Source of the DNA: Myxococcus xanthus
GTDB lineage: Bacteria > Myxococcota > Myxococcia > Myxococcales > Myxococcaceae
Direction of reading: 5' to 3'
Length of the DNA stretch: 64,000 nt
NCBI RefSeq assembly: GCF_900106535.1
Contig: NZ_FNOH01000016.1
Span: forward strand, 62,001-126,000
Shown piece after piece: positions 34,459 through 43,299 of this stretch. Both the position numbers and the translations under genes were made by a program. The notes under the pieces are model-generated. The model had not been told where the DNA came from. It searched no databases and saw only the letters and a program-made list of their open reading frames with translations. Position 1 is the first letter of the stretch. The number at the start of each line of letters is the position of its first letter.

Positions 34459-35168
34459 CCCAGCACCTGCGCCTGCGCGGCCGTCAGCTTCTGGATGGCG
34501 GCCAGCCCGCCATCCACCATGGCGTCCAGGGCCTTGCGGTCGAAGAGCTGGTGCTCCGCCGTGCCCTGCAGCTCCACCATGCGGCCGTCCGCGGTGGCCA
34601 CCAGGTTCAGGTCCACATCCGCGGTGGAGTCCTCGTCGTAGTCCAGGTCCACCCGGACCTCGCCCTTGACGATGCCCACGGACACGGCCGCCAACGGCGT
34701 GAGCTTGGGCAGCTTGGAGATGGTTCCGGCCTTCTGCAGCGAGCGCAGCGCCAGCACCAGCGCCACGTAGGCCCCGGTGATGGAAGCGGTGCGGGTGCCA
34801 CCGTCCGCCTGGAGCACGTCACAGTCCAGCGTCAGGGTGCGAGGCCCCAGGGTGGACAGGTCCACCGCGGCGCGCAGGGAGCGGCCGATGAGCCGCTGGA
34901 TTTCCATGGTGCGGCCCGTCTGCTTGCCCTTGGCGGACTCACGCTGGTTCCGCGAGTGCGTGGCGCGCGGCAGCATGCCGTACTCCGCCGTCACCCAGCC
35001 GGAGCCCTTGCCCATCAGGTGCGGCGGAACGCGCTCCTCCGTGGAGCAGGTGACGAGCACCTTGGTGTGGCCGAACTCCACCTGCACCGAGCCCTCCGCG
35101 TAGCGGGAGACACCGGGGGTGAGGACGACGGGGCGAAGGTCTAGCGCACCACGTTGAAAGGAACGCAC
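34455..35168 (-). CDS. rph: Ribonuclease PH
   Basis: The 237-residue product is a canonical RNase PH: VVLTPGVSRYAEGSVQVEFGHTKVLVTCS, GWVTAEYGMLPRATHSRNQRE, the phosphate-binding GRTMEIQRLIGRSLRAAVD, and LTLDCDVLQADGGTRTASITGA. It trims tRNA 3' ends by phosphorolysis. GTG 35168 is chosen because AGGAG lies 6 bases upstream and the conserved sequence begins there. It is co-translated with rdgB and lies close to the tRNA cluster. Confidence 0.96.
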   Translation of the reverse strand: MRSFQRGALDLRPVVLTPGVSRYAEGSVQVEFGHTKVLVTCSTEERVPPHLMGKGSGWVTAEYGMLPRATHSRNQRESAKGKQTGRTMEIQRLIGRSLRAAVDLSTLGPRTLTLDCDVLQADGGTRTASITGAYVALVLALRSLQKAGTISKLPKLTPLAAVSVGIVKGEVRVDLDYDEDSTADVDLNLVATADGRMVELQGTAEHQLFDRKALDAMVDGGLAAIQKLTAAQAQVLG

Positions 35169-35255
35169 AGCAGGCTCCTGGGAAATGAGGACGAGCGTCC
35201 CCTTCTCTACCAGAGCCACGCCGCGCGGGTGTCGATTGCCTTGGCGCCGTTGCAC

Positions 35256-36065
35256 TCAGGGCGACACGGGGCCAGCCACCTCGGTCCCCCGGGCGGCGTC
35301 CCGGCGGCGCGTCTCCTTGAGGAAGGCCAGCACGCCCTCGGTAATCGCCTCGGCCAGCTTCTCCTGGTACTCCGGCCGGCCCAGCCGGGGCCCCTCCACG
35401 GGATGGGAGATGTAGCCCACCTCCACGAGGACGGCCGGGCACTCCACGCCGGAGAGGACGAAGAAGGGCGCCTGCTGCACGCCCCGGTTCACCGCGCGGG
35501 TGCCGCGCACGAGGCGCGGGTGGATGGCGTAGGCCAGGCGCGAGGAATCCGCGTGCGCCTCCGTGCGCGCCAGGTCCTGGAGGATGAAGGCCAGCGTGGA
35601 GTCCGTCCGCGTGGCGCGCGACATGGGCGCCTCCGCGTTCTCCCGATCCGCCACGGCGAGCGCGGCGTCACCCGAGGCGCTGGCGGACAGAAAGTACGTC
35701 TCCACGCCCTCGGTGCGCGCGCGCATCCGCTTCGTGGGCATGGAGTTGGCGTGGATGGAGATGAAGAGGTCGGGCGCGTGGTCATTGCTCCACGCCACGC
35801 GCTCCGTCAACGACACCAGCGTGTCGTGCTCGCGCGTCAGGAACACGTCGCCCCCCGCGGCCTCGAGCTTGTCCCGGAGGCGGAGCGAAATCTGGAGCGC
35901 GACGTCCTTCTCCCGCAGCTTGCCGGGGCCCTTGGCGCCTTCCTTCGCACCACCGTGTCCCGGGTCGATGATGATGCGCGCGGGACGCTCCGCCGCCCCG
36001 GCGATGACGGGGACCAGCCAGAGCAGGGCCAGGAGGCCGAGGAGGGGGCGGCGCGGCGACGGCAT
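35256..36065 (-). CDS. N-acetylmuramoyl-L-alanine amidase (Amidase_3), exported
   Basis: The 269-residue product has a signal peptide (RRPLLGLLALLWLVPVIAGA) followed directly by the catalytic domain. Zinc ligands are His37 (IDPGHGG), Glu52 (REKDVAL) and His105 (FISIHANS). A catalytic Glu lies in VLVEVGYISHP. It would cleave the amide between MurNAc and the peptide stem in the periplasm. It lacks an AMIN targeting domain, so it is shorter than AmiB/AmiC. It lies between selD and rph. Confidence 0.92.
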   Translation of the reverse strand: MPSPRRPLLGLLALLWLVPVIAGAAERPARIIIDPGHGGAKEGAKGPGKLREKDVALQISLRLRDKLEAAGGDVFLTREHDTLVSLTERVAWSNDHAPDLFISIHANSMPTKRMRARTEGVETYFLSASASGDAALAVADRENAEAPMSRATRTDSTLAFILQDLARTEAHADSSRLAYAIHPRLVRGTRAVNRGVQQAPFFVLSGVECPAVLVEVGYISHPVEGPRLGRPEYQEKLAEAITEGVLAFLKETRRRDAARGTEVAGPVSP

Positions 36066-36115
36066 GCTGGGGCCGCATGCTAGCGGAGCCCGGCCGCCAG
36101 AGCGAAATCCGGGCC

Positions 36116-37174
36116 TCAGCCCACCACGTCGATGCCCGGCTTCCCCGCCTGGACTTCACCAATCAGCGCCGCGTCCACGCCGGCCGCCTCCAGCGCCTTG
36201 AGCGCCTTGAGCGCCTGACGTGCGGGGACGCTGGCCAGGAGGCCGCCGTTGGTCTGCGCATCCGCGAGCACCCACTGGATGCACTCGGGCAGTCCTTCGG
36301 GGAAGCGGACCTTCTTGTGGACGTGGGCGAGGTTCGACTTCGTACCGCCGGGCACCACGCCGTCCTCCGCCAGCGCGGGGACCTCGGCGATGAGCGGGAT
36401 GCGCTCCAGGTCCAGCGTGGCGCGCGCCTTCGCCGCGGTCATCATCTCCAGCAAGTGCCCCAACAAGCCGTAGCCCGTCACGTCCGTGAGGGCGTTCACC
36501 TTGAACTTCCCGGAGGCGAACACCTCGCCGGCGGCCCGGTTGAGCGTCGTCATCACCCCCAGGGCCCGCTTCGCCAACTGCTTGGACGCCACGCCCCGCT
36601 TGATGGCGGTGGTCGCGATGCCCGAGCCCAGGGGCTTGGTGAGAAAGAGCACGTCCCCCGGCTTCGCGCCCGCGTTGGTGAGCACCTTCTTCGGGTGCAC
36701 CACGCCGGTGACGGCCATGCCGAACTTCGGCTCGGGGTCACGGATGCTGTGGCCGCCCAGGATGGGGATGCCGGCCTCGTCCGCCTTGGACTGGCCGCCC
36801 GCCAGGATTTTCGACAGCACCTTCAGCGGGAGCTCATCCGGGAAGCACACCAGGTTGAGCGCGAAGAGGGGCCGCGCGCCCATGGCGTAGATGTCCGACA
36901 GCGCGTTCGCCGCGGCAATGGCCCCGAACTGGAACGGGTCGTCCACCACCGGGGGAAAGAAGTCCACCGTCTCCACCACGGCCATGCCGGGCGCCAGCCG
37001 GTACACGGCCGCGTCGTCATTCGTGGAGAACCCCACCAGCGCCTGGGGGCCCTTCGTGGACTTCAGCCCCCCCAGCACCTGCGCCAGGTCCGAGGCCCGC
37101 AGCTTCGCCGCGCAGCCCGCGCAGTGGCTCAGCTCGGTGAGGCGCTTCACCTTGTCCGTCTTCTTCTCCGCCAT
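36116..37174 (-). CDS. selD: Selenide, water dikinase (selenophosphate synthetase)
   Basis: The 352-residue product is SelD: RLTELSHCAGCAAKL contains the catalytic Cys21 and Lys24, spaced as Cys17 and Lys20 of the E. coli enzyme. STNDDAAVYRL, VDFFPPVVDDPFQFGAIAA and ALSDIYAMGA are the ATP- and metal-binding regions, and GILGGHSI-type and VTGYGLLGH motifs follow. It makes selenophosphate for selenocysteine or selenouridine synthesis. A cysteine, not selenocysteine, is at the active site. No selA/selB or selU lies nearby. ATG 37174 is used; the upstream frame lacks homology. Confidence 0.93.
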   Translation of the reverse strand: MAEKKTDKVKRLTELSHCAGCAAKLRASDLAQVLGGLKSTKGPQALVGFSTNDDAAVYRLAPGMAVVETVDFFPPVVDDPFQFGAIAAANALSDIYAMGARPLFALNLVCFPDELPLKVLSKILAGGQSKADEAGIPILGGHSIRDPEPKFGMAVTGVVHPKKVLTNAGAKPGDVLFLTKPLGSGIATTAIKRGVASKQLAKRALGVMTTLNRAAGEVFASGKFKVNALTDVTGYGLLGHLLEMMTAAKARATLDLERIPLIAEVPALAEDGVVPGGTKSNLAHVHKKVRFPEGLPECIQWVLADAQTNGGLLASVPARQALKALKALEAAGVDAALIGEVQAGKPGIDVVG

Positions 37175-37237
37175 GCCCGCTCCCCACGCCTCGCCGTCCC
37201 GGCACGGGCCCCGGAAAGGGCCCGGCCCGTTCACCGC

Positions 37238-38176
37238 TCAGGCCGCTCGGATGTAGTCCCGCTTGAGCAGTTGCACCACGGCCTCGGCGGTGACGACGTC
37301 GTCCGCGTCCGCGTGGTCCATCACCGCGTTCAGGGTGCCGTAGTTGTGCACCAGTTGCAGCACGTCCAGCAGCTCTGGCGCCAGCTCCTTGAGCGGCGGC
37401 GTCAGCGGCGAGGCCAGCGCCAGCGCAGTATCCGCCGTCGGGAGGCTCGGCTGCAGGCGCTTGATTTCGTCCAACTGGCGGAGCGCGTCCATGAGGAGCG
37501 CCTCGGTGGACGAGTCCAGCTCCACCATGAACTCCTGGTTCTCCGCCGGGCGCAGCTCGAAGTCGCCCTCTTCCCAGGTGATGATGCGGTTGAAGCTCTT
37601 CTGCGGCCCCAGGTTGTGGTTCTCGCCGATGACGGCGTAGTACACGCGGCCCTGGCGCAGGTAGATGCGCCCTTCCTGGTCGCTGCGCTGCACCACCAGC
37701 ACGCCGTTCTTCTTGGACGTGTGGAACAGCTGGAGCAGGTCCGGGAGGGGAATCTCCTCGATCTTCCCCGTCATGGAGCTGGCCTTGTTGGTGGTCCGCG
37801 CGGCCTGGGCCGCGGCGGCCTCCTCCAGCTTCAGCCGGGCGGTGCCCTCGTCCACGCTGGCGCCTTCGGCGCCCTGGTGCACGAGCTTGAGGATGGAGGT
37901 GCCGATGAGGATGCGGTCCCCTTCCTTCAGGCGGGACTGCTTCACCTTCTCACCGTTGACGAAGGTGCCGTTGGTGGAGCCCAGGTCCTCGATGGTGATG
38001 CTCCCATCGGAGAAGCTGATGCGCGCGTGCTTGCGGGAGACCATGTCCTCCACGAGCACCATGTCCAGCTCACTGGAGCGGCCGATGACGATCTGCTTGT
38101 CCGCCTTCAGCGGGAATTCGCCGCCCTGGTACTTCCCTGAGATGAACTTGAGGGCGTAGGTCTTTTGGGTGTCCAT
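37238..38176 (-). CDS. FHA domain protein with DUF4388 (PATAN-like) domain
   Basis: The 312-residue product has an N-terminal FHA domain (about 25-100) with IGRSSELDMVLVEDMVSRKHARI and STNGTFVNG, which binds phosphothreonine. A second region (about 135-240) begins SSMTGKIEEIPLPDLLQLFHTSKKNGVLVVQ and includes EGRIYLRQGRVYYAVIGE, typical of DUF4388/PATAN adaptor domains. It probably reads phosphorylation signals in myxobacterial kinase networks. The TPR protein gene ends 6 bases upstream, so the two are likely to act together. Confidence 0.88.
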   Translation of the reverse strand: MDTQKTYALKFISGKYQGGEFPLKADKQIVIGRSSELDMVLVEDMVSRKHARISFSDGSITIEDLGSTNGTFVNGEKVKQSRLKEGDRILIGTSILKLVHQGAEGASVDEGTARLKLEEAAAAQAARTTNKASSMTGKIEEIPLPDLLQLFHTSKKNGVLVVQRSDQEGRIYLRQGRVYYAVIGENHNLGPQKSFNRIITWEEGDFELRPAENQEFMVELDSSTEALLMDALRQLDEIKRLQPSLPTADTALALASPLTPPLKELAPELLDVLQLVHNYGTLNAVMDHADADDVVTAEAVVQLLKRDYIRAA

Positions 38177-38181
38177 GGTCG

Positions 38182-38904
38182 TCAGCCAGCCTGCTCCGCC
38201 TTGCCGGGGTCCTTCACCAGATTGAGGTACATCTGCGCGCTCTTGTTACCGGGGCTGCGCACCAGCACGTCCTCCCAGACCTGCACCGCCTCCGCCCGCC
38301 GCCCGGCCGAGTACAGCGCGACTCCATACTGGATGTGTCCCGGGATGAAAGCCGGGTTCTGGGCGATGACCTGCTCGTATTCGATGAGGGCCGCCGCGTT
38401 GTCCCCCGCGTCGCGCAGGGCGTTGCCCAGCTTGAGGCGGATGTCCACGAACTGAGGGCACAGCGCGAGTGCGCGCCGGTACTCCTCAATGGCCTTGGCC
38501 CACACGCCGCTGGAGGCGAAGACGTCGCCAATCTCGCCGTACATGTTGGCGATCTTCTTCTCCACGTAGGGGTCCAGCTCGTCCGGGCCGGATTTCTGCT
38601 GGGAGAGGGCGGCCTGGTAGACCTCCTTCGCCTCGGCGTACTTCCCCATGTCGTTGTAGATGACGGCCAGATTGAGCGCCGCCTCGGTATAGGCGGGGTT
38701 GAGCTTCAGCGCTGATTCGAACGCGCGCTGCGCCCGGGCGAACTGCCCCTGGTCGTGGTAGATGATGCCGAGCATGTTGAACACGTCCGCGAACGTCGGA
38801 TTCTGCTCGACGATCTTCGCGAGGTATTGCTCGGCCTGCGCGTACTGCTTCTTCTCGAAGTAGCCGCGCCCGAGGGTCAGTAGCTGCTTGAGGGGCTCGT
38901 CCAT
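38182..38904 (-). CDS. Tetratricopeptide repeat protein
   Basis: The 240-residue product consists of about five TPR units, for example YAQAEQYLAKIVEQNPTFAD, FARAQRAFESALKLNPAYTE, WAKAIEEYRRALALCPQFVD and NAAALIEYEQVIAQNPAFIP. It has no signal peptide or catalytic domain and is probably a cytoplasmic scaffold. It is tightly linked (6 bases) to the FHA protein gene. Confidence 0.87.
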   Translation of the reverse strand: MDEPLKQLLTLGRGYFEKKQYAQAEQYLAKIVEQNPTFADVFNMLGIIYHDQGQFARAQRAFESALKLNPAYTEAALNLAVIYNDMGKYAEAKEVYQAALSQQKSGPDELDPYVEKKIANMYGEIGDVFASSGVWAKAIEEYRRALALCPQFVDIRLKLGNALRDAGDNAAALIEYEQVIAQNPAFIPGHIQYGVALYSAGRRAEAVQVWEDVLVRSPGNKSAQMYLNLVKDPGKAEQAG

Positions 38905-38943
38905 GAATCGGCCCGCCAGGGCCCTGCCTCCGAGACGTCCAGC

Positions 38944-39648
38944 CTACATGAGGCTGGGAGAAAACAAGAATTCATCACCGCTGAGCGACAACGAGAGTTG
39001 CCGCTGGCCCCGGGTATCCACCGGCCGCGCCGGCAGCGCCCCCTGAAGGCGCCAATGCTCCGTCACCACCGCATCGTCCCGCTCCAGCCGGACGTACCAC
39101 GCTTCCGCCTGGTAACCCCGCGCCCGAACCTGGCGCAATTGCTCCCACTCCGGCCCGCCCACTCCGGGCGTGCCCGGTCCCGCCAGCCGCCCCAGGGACT
39201 CCGCGTCCGCCGCCTGCAGCGCCCTGCGGCGGGACTCCAGGGCCCACACCACCGCCTGGAGCCGGGGCGCCGCCGTCGTCTCCGGCACCCAGGACCCGTT
39301 TCGCACCACGAAGGGTACCCGCTCCACGCCCGCCGTGCCCACCCGGGTGTCGCCCAGGGCGCCCTCGAAGTCGAGCGTGGCCTGCGCCTCCGCCCGCTGA
39401 CCTCCGGGCGCCACGTTGACGGTGATGCGGGCGAAGCGGTGCTGCCGGGACGTCAGGGGCCCCGGCGCGCCGGGGACGGGCAGCGACAGGCCGCTGGACT
39501 CCGTCGCCTTGAGCGCGGTGATGATTTCCAGCTCGGGGCCGGCCGCGGCGCCCAGGAAGCGTGGAACGAACAAGGCCAGGGTGGCGCCCAGCGCCAGGAT
39601 GACGATGACGCCGCCACCGAAGCGGCTCCAGTCCTGGGTCGTTCTCAC
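38944..39648 (-). CDS. Hypothetical membrane-anchored protein
   Basis: The 234-residue product has one N-terminal membrane segment (about 12-34, VIVILALGATLALFVPRFLG). The remainder is predicted to be outside the cytoplasm and rich in beta strands and Arg/Gln/Ala. I do not recognise a family. The GTG start overlaps the bamD stop (GTGA), so the two are co-translated. This may indicate an envelope role alongside BamD, but that is inference from position. Confidence 0.65.
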   Translation of the reverse strand: MRTTQDWSRFGGGVIVILALGATLALFVPRFLGAAAGPELEIITALKATESSGLSLPVPGAPGPLTSRQHRFARITVNVAPGGQRAEAQATLDFEGALGDTRVGTAGVERVPFVVRNGSWVPETTAAPRLQAVVWALESRRRALQAADAESLGRLAGPGTPGVGGPEWEQLRQVRARGYQAEAWYVRLERDDAVVTEHWRLQGALPARPVDTRGQRQLSLSLSGDEFLFSPSLM

Positions 39649-40421
39649 GAGCCCAGCATACGCTGGGCGCGCTCCGCGGCGGGCGTGCCCGGCAGCCGAC
39701 GCAGCACCTGGCGCAGCGTGTCCTGCGCCTTCTCCGTGTCATTCAGCTTCACGTACGCGTCGTGCAGGTCGAAGAGGGCCTCCTCCTCGTACTCCGTGCC
39801 CGGGTAGCGGCGCAGCAGCCCTTCCAGGCGCTGGGCCACGGCCTTCCAGCGCTCACGCTTCTGATAGAACTGGGCCGCGTACAGTTCGTGCGAGGCGAGC
39901 CGGCGCCGAGCGTCCTCCCGCTGCGTCTTCGCCTCCGCCACGTACTGAGACTGGGGGTACTGGCGCAGGAACTCCTCCATGGCCACCAACGCGGAGCGGA
40001 TTTCGCCCTGGTCCTTCTCGCGGGACGGCGGCAGGGCGAAGAACTCGGAGGGGTAGGCCCGCACGTGGGTCATCGCGGAGCGGAAGGCGGCGTAGTCCAC
40101 CTTGGCGTGCGTGGGGTGGAGCTTGATGAAGGACTGGTACTGCTCCTTGGCCTCGGGGAAGGCTTCGCGCTCGAAGTCCACGTCGGCCAGCTTCAGCTCG
40201 GCCTCGCGGGCGGCCTCCTGGTACGGGAACTTCGTTCGGACGTACTCGAAGTATTTCTGGGCGCGGAAGAAGTCCTTGTTCTCCAGGGCCTCGGAGCCGA
40301 GCCGCAGGTTTTCATCTGCGACGGCGGCATAGTCAGGCTCACCGGCCTGGCCCTGCGTGAGGGACGCACACCCGGTACCGAACAGCAGGAAGGCGGACAG
40401 AAAGGCGACGGCGGAACGCAT
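39645..40421 (-). CDS. bamD: Outer membrane assembly lipoprotein BamD-like
   Basis: The 258-residue product has a lipoprotein signal (Cys18 in FGTGC) followed by TPR-like helices typical of BamD: ALENKDFFRAQKYFEYVRTKFPYQEAAREAELKLADVDF and FPEAKEQYQSFIKLHPTH. Later repeats are ALVAMEEFLRQYPQSQYV and RYPGTEYEEEALFDLHDAYVKL. It would sit on the inner face of the outer membrane and support the BamA machine. ATG 40421 follows a plausible GTG two codons upstream. It lies 10 bases after recX. Confidence 0.88.
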   Translation of the reverse strand: MRSAVAFLSAFLLFGTGCASLTQGQAGEPDYAAVADENLRLGSEALENKDFFRAQKYFEYVRTKFPYQEAAREAELKLADVDFEREAFPEAKEQYQSFIKLHPTHAKVDYAAFRSAMTHVRAYPSEFFALPPSREKDQGEIRSALVAMEEFLRQYPQSQYVAEAKTQREDARRRLASHELYAAQFYQKRERWKAVAQRLEGLLRRYPGTEYEEEALFDLHDAYVKLNDTEKAQDTLRQVLRRLPGTPAAERAQRMLGS

Positions 40422-40431
40422 CCCCACCACG

Positions 40432-40938
40432 CTATTCCTCCGGCCCCGAGGGGTCCAGCGAAGCTTCTCCGAGCAACTGGTAGATGACGTCCTCCGAGAA
40501 GCCCCGGCTGTCCAGGAGCCGGCCTGCGCGGGCCCGCTCCCTGGCCCCCAGCGGGCGGCCGAGCAGTCCCCGCTTCTCCAGCACTGCCCGCGCCGTGGCC
40601 AGCGCGTCGAAGGACACCGCGTCGCTCGCCTCGGAGATGGCCTGCTGGGCCGTCCCCTCCTCCAGCCCGTGCGCCCGCAGCCGGTGGGCCACCGCCTCCG
40701 GCCCCAGCCGGCCTCGGCCCAGGAGCAGGGTGGCGCGCTCACGCGCGAAGCGTTCGTCGTCCAGGTAGCCCCAAGCCTTCACGCGGGCGAGCGCGGCCTC
40801 GCACACCGCTTCGGTGAAGCCCTTCCGGGCCAGGGCCTGCTCCAGCTCGCGGCGACTGCGCCCGCGCATGGACAGGAGCTTCAGGCACGCGTCCGTGGCA
40901 CGGCGAACAGCGTCGGGCCCTTCGTCCTCCGGATGCAT
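40432..40938 (-). CDS. recX: Regulatory protein RecX
   Basis: The 168-residue product has the three-helix tandem repeats of RecX: ACLKLLSMRGRSRRELEQALARKGF, then the signature WGYLDDERFARERATLLLGRGRLGPEAVAHRLRAHGL. RecX binds RecA filaments and limits their activity. No recA gene lies in the window. The divergent gene at 40974 begins 35 bases away, so the two promoters must overlap. Confidence 0.9.
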   Translation of the reverse strand: MHPEDEGPDAVRRATDACLKLLSMRGRSRRELEQALARKGFTEAVCEAALARVKAWGYLDDERFARERATLLLGRGRLGPEAVAHRLRAHGLEEGTAQQAISEASDAVSFDALATARAVLEKRGLLGRPLGARERARAGRLLDSRGFSEDVIYQLLGEASLDPSGPEE

Positions 40939-40973
40939 GGCGGGATACCTAGCATGTGGTAACAGGCCCGGCC

Positions 40974-41711
40974 ATGCACCCCGTACTCGCCCGCTTCCTC
41001 GCCGCCGATGCCGCTCGGGAGACGCTCCTCAAGCAGCAGTCGGGCGGAGACCTCTCTGTGGAAGAGCAGGCCTTCACCGACGCCGCCTCCGCGAACCCGA
41101 AGCACAAGTCCGTGCTGCTGGGCGTGGGCGGCCGCACCCTGTCCACCGATGCCCAGGCTTCGCTGGTGCTGCTGGCGGCCCACGCCGCGGTCCGCGCGCT
41201 GGACCAGGACGCCACCCTGGCGGAGCCCACGAAGAAGGCCCGCGAGGCCCTGGCCGAGGAAGGCGCCAGTCCGGAGGAGACGGACGCGTTCCTGGCCTCC
41301 ATCCTCCTGGAGGAGGCCTTCGGCTACGAGCAGGACGTGGACGCGTTCGACAGCGAATACGTGAAGGAGGCGCTGGGCGAAGTGCCCGCGCTGGCCTCGC
41401 TCACCAAGGAGGCGGTGGACGCGCTCTTCCTCACGTTCGTGAAGGCCGCCGCCAACGACGCGGAGCGGAAGGTGCGTGAGGGCATGGCCCGCGCCCTCTT
41501 CGACATCGCGTGGTCGGAAGGGCCCGCGCCCATCAACCCCGAGCACATGGAGGCCGTGCTCGACGCGGAGGTGGTGGACCGGCCCGAGGAGGAGCAGGAG
41601 GCCAAGGTGCAGGCGACCGCGCAGCTGCTCCAGGCGCTGTCCAAGGAGGGCCTCATCGGCCCCATCCGCTTGTCCCGCCTGCGGGCCTTGCTGGGTGAGG
41701 ACGACGCGTAG
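40974..41711 (+). CDS. Conserved hypothetical, all-helical, acidic protein
   Basis: The 245-residue product is Ala/Glu-rich and predicted to be entirely helical, with no membrane segment, signal or known motif. ATG 40974 is preferred to the GTG at 40956. Codon use matches the neighbours. It may be restricted to myxobacteria, and I cannot assign a function. It is convergent with the PilT paralogue and divergent from recX. Confidence 0.65.
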   Translation: MHPVLARFLAADAARETLLKQQSGGDLSVEEQAFTDAASANPKHKSVLLGVGGRTLSTDAQASLVLLAAHAAVRALDQDATLAEPTKKAREALAEEGASPEETDAFLASILLEEAFGYEQDVDAFDSEYVKEALGEVPALASLTKEAVDALFLTFVKAAANDAERKVREGMARALFDIAWSEGPAPINPEHMEAVLDAEVVDRPEEEQEAKVQATAQLLQALSKEGLIGPIRLSRLRALLGEDDA

Positions 41712-41722
41712 CAGCCCGGCAC

Positions 41723-41751
41723 GGGCGCCCTGCCCTTTCCGGGTGGGCGCC
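41723..41751. terminator. Bidirectional hairpin between the hypothetical and pilT-like genes
   Basis: GGCGCCC (41724-41730) pairs with GGGCGCC (41745-41751), with a CCC/GGG inner stem. It lies in the 48-base gap between two convergent genes. Confidence 0.5.
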
Positions 41752-41759
41752 GCGAACCG

Positions 41760-43166
41760 CTAGAAGCGCTCGATCTGGAAGTCGTCGTCCCCACCTGCCG
41801 CTGCGGGGGCCGGAGCGGGCGCTGGCGGGCGCGCGGCGGGAGACGCCATGGGACGCCCCACCGGCGCGCCGGCCGGAGCCCCCGGACGCATGGCCTGCGG
41901 CGGCCCCCCCGGGCGCATCTGCTGGGCTGCTGGAGCCGCCGGTCGCATGGGCTGCGCCATGGGCGCCGGAGCAGGCGCGGCCTGCGGCGCCGCGACAGCC
42001 GTGGGCGCCCCCTTCTGCGCGAAGGCGGACGAGCCAGGAATGGGCCGCGACTCGCCGGGCTTCGAATCGAAGTTGTCCCACTTGGAGTCGGACGTGCCGC
42101 TGATGCCGGAGAAGCGCAGCGCGAAGTCGTCCGGGTTGGTGGCCTGCCGATGGGCCTCCTCGTAGGTGACGAGCCCCTGCCGCACCAGGCTCATCAGCGA
42201 CTGGTCGAAGGTCTGCATCCCGTACGTGTCCGTGCCCTGGGCAATGGCGTCGTGGATCTCCTTCGTGCGGTCCTTGTCTTCAATCATCTCGCGGACACGC
42301 GCCGTGACGCGCAGCACTTCCACGGCGGCCACGCGACCCTTGCCGTCCGCGCGCGGCACCAGACGCTGGGACACCACGGCCTTGAGCACACTGGCCAACT
42401 GGAGGCGCACCTGCTTCTGCTGGTGCGGCGGGAAGGCGGAGACGATGCGGTTGATGGTCTCCGTCGCGTCCAGCGTGTGCAGCGTGGACATCACCAGGTG
42501 GCCCGTCTCCGCGGCGTGAAGCGCCGTTTCGATGGTTTCGTGGTCACGCATTTCGCCCACGAGGATGACGTCCGGGTCCTGCCGCAGCGCGCTCTTGAGC
42601 GCCTGCGCGAAGGTCATCGTGTCCACACCCACCTCGCGCTGGTTCACGATGGAGCGCTTGTCGCGAATGAGGAACTCGATGGGGTCCTCAATCGTCATGA
42701 TGTGGCTGGTCTCGTTGGCGTTGATGTAGTCGATCATCGCCGCCAGCGTGGTGGACTTGCCGGAGCCCGTGGTGCCCGTCACCAGGACCAGGCCGCGCTC
42801 CTCACCGCAAATCTTGGCGAGAATCTGGGGCAGCAACAGGTCCTGGATGGTCATCACCTTGAAGGGGATGACACGCAGCACGGCGCCCACGGTGCCACGC
42901 TGCTGGAAGACGTTCACGCGGAAGCGCCCGAGCCCCGGCACGCCGTAGGCCAGGTCCACCTCGTTGCTCCCCTTGAACTTCTCCTTCTGGAACTCGTTCA
43001 TGATGCCGAAGGCCATGCGCGCCACCTCCTCGGGAGGGAGGCGGCGGCCGTCCTTCAGCGGAACCAGCGAACCGTCCACGCGGAACATGGGCGGCAGGCC
43101 TGCCTTGAGATGAATGTCGGAGGCACCGCCACGCAGGGCGATCTGGAGGATCTCGTTGAGTTCCAT
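41760..43166 (-). CDS. PilT-family twitching motility ATPase with Pro/Ala-rich tail
   Basis: The 468-residue product is a type IV pilus retraction-type ATPase over residues 1-355. It has the N-terminal SDIHLKAGLPPMFRVDG, Walker A GTTGSGKS (131-138), the Asp box MTIEDPIEFL, Walker B DVILVGEMRD and the His box GHLVMSTLHTLDATETINRI. Compared with standard PilT (about 345 residues), a tail of roughly 100 residues rich in Pro, Ala, Met and Gln is added, ending in acidic DDDFQIERF. The usual PilT C-terminal AIRNLIRE motif is absent. It is a stand-alone paralogue without pil genes around it. Confidence 0.9.
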   Translation of the reverse strand: MELNEILQIALRGGASDIHLKAGLPPMFRVDGSLVPLKDGRRLPPEEVARMAFGIMNEFQKEKFKGSNEVDLAYGVPGLGRFRVNVFQQRGTVGAVLRVIPFKVMTIQDLLLPQILAKICGEERGLVLVTGTTGSGKSTTLAAMIDYINANETSHIMTIEDPIEFLIRDKRSIVNQREVGVDTMTFAQALKSALRQDPDVILVGEMRDHETIETALHAAETGHLVMSTLHTLDATETINRIVSAFPPHQQKQVRLQLASVLKAVVSQRLVPRADGKGRVAAVEVLRVTARVREMIEDKDRTKEIHDAIAQGTDTYGMQTFDQSLMSLVRQGLVTYEEAHRQATNPDDFALRFSGISGTSDSKWDNFDSKPGESRPIPGSSAFAQKGAPTAVAAPQAAPAPAPMAQPMRPAAPAAQQMRPGGPPQAMRPGAPAGAPVGRPMASPAARPPAPAPAPAAAGGDDDFQIERF

Positions 43167-43235
43167 GAGCGGCGCAAATCCTACCAGACGCTCGCGCGCG
43201 CATGCGATGGGGCGTGATGGACCCCGAAAACACAT

Positions 43236-43267
43236 CGGCGGAGGCCCTCGGATGAGGACCCCCGCCG
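43236..43267 (-). terminator. Intrinsic terminator after rpsI
   Basis: On the minus strand the arms read CGGCGGGGGTCCTC and GAGGGCCTCCGCCG, followed by ATGTGTTTTC. It lies 33 bases after the rpsI stop. Confidence 0.65.
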
Positions 43268-43299
43268 TGTGAGGACAACCCAGCTGCTGAGCGAGTGGC

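Noticed and set aside
36116..37174. Selenocysteine (in-frame TGA) at the SelD active site
   Set aside because: The aligned active-site residue is encoded as cysteine and the frame has no internal stop.
36077..38140. 687-codon plus-strand frame
   Set aside because: It covers selD and the FHA gene antisense and has no recognisable domain.
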